Positions 3,770-6,554 of a DNA stretch of 6,554 nucleotides are shown here, piece after piece. The notes beneath the pieces are model-generated. The model ran no database searches. It saw only the letters and a list, made by a program, of their open reading frames with translations, and had not been told where the DNA came from. The translations under genes and the position numbers were made by a program. The stretch's first letter is position 1. Each line of letters starts with the position of its first letter. The stretch is from Candidatus Aminicenantota bacterium (GTDB lineage Bacteria; Acidobacteriota; Aminicenantia; Aminicenantales; Saccharicenantaceae): positions 1 to 6,554 of the forward strand of contig JALHVH010000308.1 in NCBI GenBank assembly GCA_022867105.1, written 5' to 3'.

Positions 3770-6376
3770 ATGCCGCTTTCCGCCATTTCCAAGAAAATCC
3801 TGATTGTCCTTGCCATTCTGGCCGTCATCCCCTTGATTGGATTCGCCCAGACGTCCCCTGACGCCTTCCTGGGGCACAAGGTCGGCGAAGACCGGAAACT
3901 CGCCGATTACGGCCAGATCAAAGCCTATTTCGAGAAACTCGACCAGGAGTCGCCGAAGCTCCGGCTCGAACCGATCGGCACGTCCACCCTGGGCAAACCC
4001 ATGATCATGGCCGTCATCACGTCCGAAGAGAATATGGCCAACCTCGACGCCATCCGCGACACCGCCAGGCGGCTAAAAGAAGCCCGCGGCCTCTCCCCCG
4101 AGGACGCCCGGAAGCTGGCCAAGGACGGCAAGGTCGTCGTCCTCATCACCTGCAGCCTCCACGCAACCGAGATCGCGGCTTCGCAGATGTCCATGGAGCT
4201 CGCTTATGACCTCGTCACCGGGAAGACGCCTTTCAACGCGGACGACGTCCTAAAGGATGTCGTGGTCCTCCTCGTCCCCAGCCACAATCCCGACGGCAAC
4301 CAGATGGTCGCCGACTGGTACCGGAAATACGTCGGGACGAAGTACGAAGGCGGCAGCATGCCCTGGATTTATCATCATTACGCCGGCCACGACAACAACC
4401 GCGACTGGTTCATGTTCAACCTTTCCGAGACGAGGGCCGTCACGAACGTCCTCTATCACGGCTGGTTCCCGCAGATCCACATCGACGAGCACCAGATGGG
4501 CTCCAACGACGCCCGGCTTTTCATACCGCCCTTCATGGACCCGCCCGTCCCCAACGTCCAGCCCCTCACCTGGCGCGGAGTGAACCTCTGCGGCGTCAAC
4601 ATGGCCTACGACCTCCAGAAGAACGGCCTGAGCGGCGTCGTCCACGGCCGAAGCTTCACCGGCTGGTGGATCGGGGCCTGCGACGACACCGGCTGGCTCC
4701 ACAACGTCGCCGGGCTCCTGAGCGAGATGGCCTCGGTCAAGGTCGCGACACCCATCTACATCGAGCCGACCGAGATCCGGAAGGCCTACGCCGAGAAACG
4801 CATGGAATTCCCCGACCCCTGGCCGGGCGGCTGGTGGCGACTGCGCGATCTGGTCGACTACGAGCTGGTCCTGTCCAAGAGCCTGGTCCAAACGGCCTGC
4901 CTCCGCAAAGAGGACTTCCTCTACAACTCGTATCTAATGGCCAAAACGAGCATCGAAAAGACGGACAAGAACCAGCCTTACGCTTTCGTCATCCCCGCCC
5001 GCCAGCATGATCATCTGACCATGCTCAAGATGATCGACATCCTCAGGTTCGGCGGCGTCGAGGTCGAGCAGGCCGGGGAAGATTTCATCGCCGGAGGCCG
5101 GGCCTATCCGGCCGGGTCGTTCGTCGTCCGGATGGCCCAGCCCTACAAGGCCTACGCCTGGGCGCTCCTGGAGAACCAAAAGTACCCCGACATGCGCCAG
5201 TATCCGGGCGGCCCGCCCGTCCCCCCTTATGACAACGCAGGCTGGACCCTGCCGCTCCAGATGGGCGTCGCCTGTGACCAGATCGACAAGCCCTTCGATG
5301 CCAAACTCGAAAATATCGACAAGGCCCCCTATCCGCCGGTTCCCGCCGGCCAGGGCCAGGGCGCCTATTTCCTGCTCAATTCGCAGCTCAACGCGTCCTA
5401 TGCCATCGTCTTCGCCCTCCTCAAGGACAAAGCCGAGGTTTACCGGACCAAGGCCGGCTTCAAGAAAGACAGTTTCGACATCCCCGCCGGGAGCTTCATT
5501 GTCAGGAACACGCCGGAGATCAAGAAGGTCCTGCCAGGGCTTCTCACGAAATTCAGCATGAAAGTCCTTGATTTCGATGGCGTATCCGACATCGCCCTGT
5601 CGCCCATCAAGAACCCCCGCATCGGTCTCTACCAATCCTGGAAAGCGAACATGGACGAGGGCTGGACCCGTTACATGTTCGACGACCTGGGAGTTCCTTA
5701 CGCGACGCTCCACAACAAAGACTTCCAGGGGACCAAGAAGAATAAGATCAACCTCAAAGCGGCCTTCGACGTCATCGTCTTCGCCGACGAGGATGCGGAC
5801 ATCATCAAGACCGGAAAGCCAAAACCGGAATCCGAATACGCCCGACACATCACTCCCCTTCCGCCGGAATACGAAGGCGGGATCGGCGCCGACGGGGTGA
5901 CGGCCCTGAAAACGTTCGTCGAGGAGGGCGGCATTCTGGTCACTCTCAACGAAGCCTGCGGCCTGGCGATCAAAGAGTTCGAGCCGCCGGTCCGCAGCGC
6001 CCTTGACCGCCTCGATCAGGCGAAGTTCTTCTGCCCGACGTCCATCCTCAAGCTCAAGGTGGACAACACGACGCCCATCGGTTACGGACTGCCGGAGGAC
6101 ACGCCGGCCGTGTTCTCCGAGAGCCTCGCTTTCGACACGTGGGTGCCCCCCGCCGAGTGGGACCGCAAGGTCGTGGCGAGCTACGCCGAGGACGGTGTCC
6201 TCATGAGCGGCTGGCTCGTCGGCGAAGAATACATCGCCCGCAAGGCGGCGGTCGTAGACACGCAGTACAAGAAGGGCCGGATCATCCTCATCGGGGTCCG
6301 CGCCCAGCACCGGGCCCAGGCGCACGGGACATACAAATTCCTCCTCAACGCGTTCCTGTATCCGGAGGCCAAGTAA
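3770..6376 (+). CDS. Secreted M14-family zinc carboxypeptidase-like protein with C-terminal amidotransferase-like domain
   Basis: An 868-residue exported metallopeptidase. Residues 1-26 are a signal peptide: KK at 8-9, a hydrophobic core ILIVLAILAVIPLIG, and a likely cut after GFA-Q. No lipobox cysteine is seen. The M14 domain spans about 45-385. Zinc ligands are H131 and E134 in CSLHATE and H241 in DEHQMG; NR at 210-211 in GHDNNRDWFMF corresponds to substrate-binding residues of carboxypeptidase A, and E319 in LLSEMAS is the likely catalytic glutamate. PSHNPDGNQM at 170-179 is also typical. Residues 400-610 hold two similar segments with PAGSFVVR (447-454) and PAGSFIVR (572-579). Residues about 615-866 resemble a class I glutamine amidotransferase-like fold (RIGLYQSW, YMFDDLGVPY, FDVIVFADE, GGILVTLNEA, RIILIGVRAQHR) without a clear GxCxG nucleophile elbow, so it is probably non-catalytic. 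Likely role: trimming of peptides outside the cytoplasm. The substrate cannot be told. Confidence 0.93.
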   Translation: MPLSAISKKILIVLAILAVIPLIGFAQTSPDAFLGHKVGEDRKLADYGQIKAYFEKLDQESPKLRLEPIGTSTLGKPMIMAVITSEENMANLDAIRDTARRLKEARGLSPEDARKLAKDGKVVVLITCSLHATEIAASQMSMELAYDLVTGKTPFNADDVLKDVVVLLVPSHNPDGNQMVADWYRKYVGTKYEGGSMPWIYHHYAGHDNNRDWFMFNLSETRAVTNVLYHGWFPQIHIDEHQMGSNDARLFIPPFMDPPVPNVQPLTWRGVNLCGVNMAYDLQKNGLSGVVHGRSFTGWWIGACDDTGWLHNVAGLLSEMASVKVATPIYIEPTEIRKAYAEKRMEFPDPWPGGWWRLRDLVDYELVLSKSLVQTACLRKEDFLYNSYLMAKTSIEKTDKNQPYAFVIPARQHDHLTMLKMIDILRFGGVEVEQAGEDFIAGGRAYPAGSFVVRMAQPYKAYAWALLENQKYPDMRQYPGGPPVPPYDNAGWTLPLQMGVACDQIDKPFDAKLENIDKAPYPPVPAGQGQGAYFLLNSQLNASYAIVFALLKDKAEVYRTKAGFKKDSFDIPAGSFIVRNTPEIKKVLPGLLTKFSMKVLDFDGVSDIALSPIKNPRIGLYQSWKANMDEGWTRYMFDDLGVPYATLHNKDFQGTKKNKINLKAAFDVIVFADEDADIIKTGKPKPESEYARHITPLPPEYEGGIGADGVTALKTFVEEGGILVTLNEACGLAIKEFEPPVRSALDRLDQAKFFCPTSILKLKVDNTTPIGYGLPEDTPAVFSESLAFDTWVPPAEWDRKVVASYAEDGVLMSGWLVGEEYIARKAAVVDTQYKKGRIILIGVRAQHRAQAHGTYKFLLNAFLYPEAK

Positions 6377-6415
6377 CCCGAAATTGCCGATAGGATGTGA
6401 GTCGCGAAAACGGGG

Positions 6416-6554
6416 CTATTTGCTTAGGACCTCGACCGCCCGGTCGATATTCGAGACGTCCAAAATGACCGAGATCGCGTTGCCCTTGCGGCTCAGCGTG
6501 CCGTAGCAGTATTCGATGTTGATCCCCTCGTCACCGAGCTTCGTGGTCAGCTCG
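6416..6554 (-). CDS. ACT-domain protein, C-terminal part (partial, start outside window)
   Basis: The last 45 codons before TAG at 6418-6416 read ELTTKLGDEGINIEYCYGTL, then SRKGNAISVILDVSNIDRAV and EVLSK. The pattern 'L...GINIEY.YG', a beta strand ISVILDV and a final helix of DxxxAxxVL is that of an ACT domain, a small ligand-binding module that usually senses amino acids. Whether it is a stand-alone ACT protein or the tail of a larger regulator or enzyme cannot be told from here. The gene converges on the M14 peptidase gene, with 39 bases between the two stops and no clear hairpin terminator in between. Confidence 0.78.
   Translation of the reverse strand, partial: ELTTKLGDEGINIEYCYGTLSRKGNAISVILDVSNIDRAVEVLSK

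Noticed and set aside
4934..6325. Long open - strand frame (463 codons) opposite the M14 peptidase gene.
   Set aside because: It shows no recognisable motif and mirrors codons of a well-supported gene with a signal peptide and catalytic residues.
6377..6415. Possible terminator between the convergent M14 and ACT genes.
   Set aside because: Only a two-base CG/CG stem around TTTT is visible, too weak to call.

Overview
The window carries dense, GC-rich bacterial DNA (only the first ~120 bases are AT-rich) with seven protein-coding genes, two of them cut by the window edges, and two RNA genes. The long Bacillus-type SRP RNA, a secreted M14 peptidase of a kind common in environmental proteolytic bacteria, and the base composition suggest a non-proteobacterial lineage such as Acidobacteriota or Aminicenantota. 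That placement is an inference from gene style and not a measured affiliation. Nothing in the window looks like a transposase, phage gene, CRISPR array or defence system.

Left part (1-1494): the C-terminal end of an amidohydrolase-like gene on the + strand runs into, and antisense through, a tRNA-Ser(UGA) gene on the - strand. The seryl-tRNA synthetase gene serS lies 7 bases upstream of that tRNA in the same orientation, so the synthetase and one of its substrates are probably co-transcribed. The sharp composition change at the 3' end of the tRNA makes this a possible integration boundary.

Centre (1495-3374): a 74-base gap holds two divergent promoters. One drives serS with an apparently leaderless mRNA; the other drives a compact three-gene + strand operon: a cob(I)alamin adenosyltransferase (cobO/btuR type), a small HExxH zinc metallopeptidase-family protein, and a pyruvate-dependent class I aldolase resembling 4-hydroxy-2-oxoglutarate aldolase more than DapA. 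The last two overlap by ATGA.

Right part (3375-6554): the stretch 3375-3769 has no protein gene. It holds the long-form SRP RNA on the - strand, with a TATAAT box at the right distance from its 5' end, and the divergent promoter and strong Shine-Dalgarno of an 868-residue secreted M14 carboxypeptidase-like protein with a C-terminal amidotransferase-like domain. Convergent with it at the right edge is the C-terminal part of an ACT-domain protein. Most of the content is housekeeping (translation, protein targeting, cofactor and carbon metabolism) plus one exported peptidase. I found no evidence of a wholly new system; the more unusual points are the tRNA boundary, the promoter arrangement, and the non-DapA active site of the aldolase.
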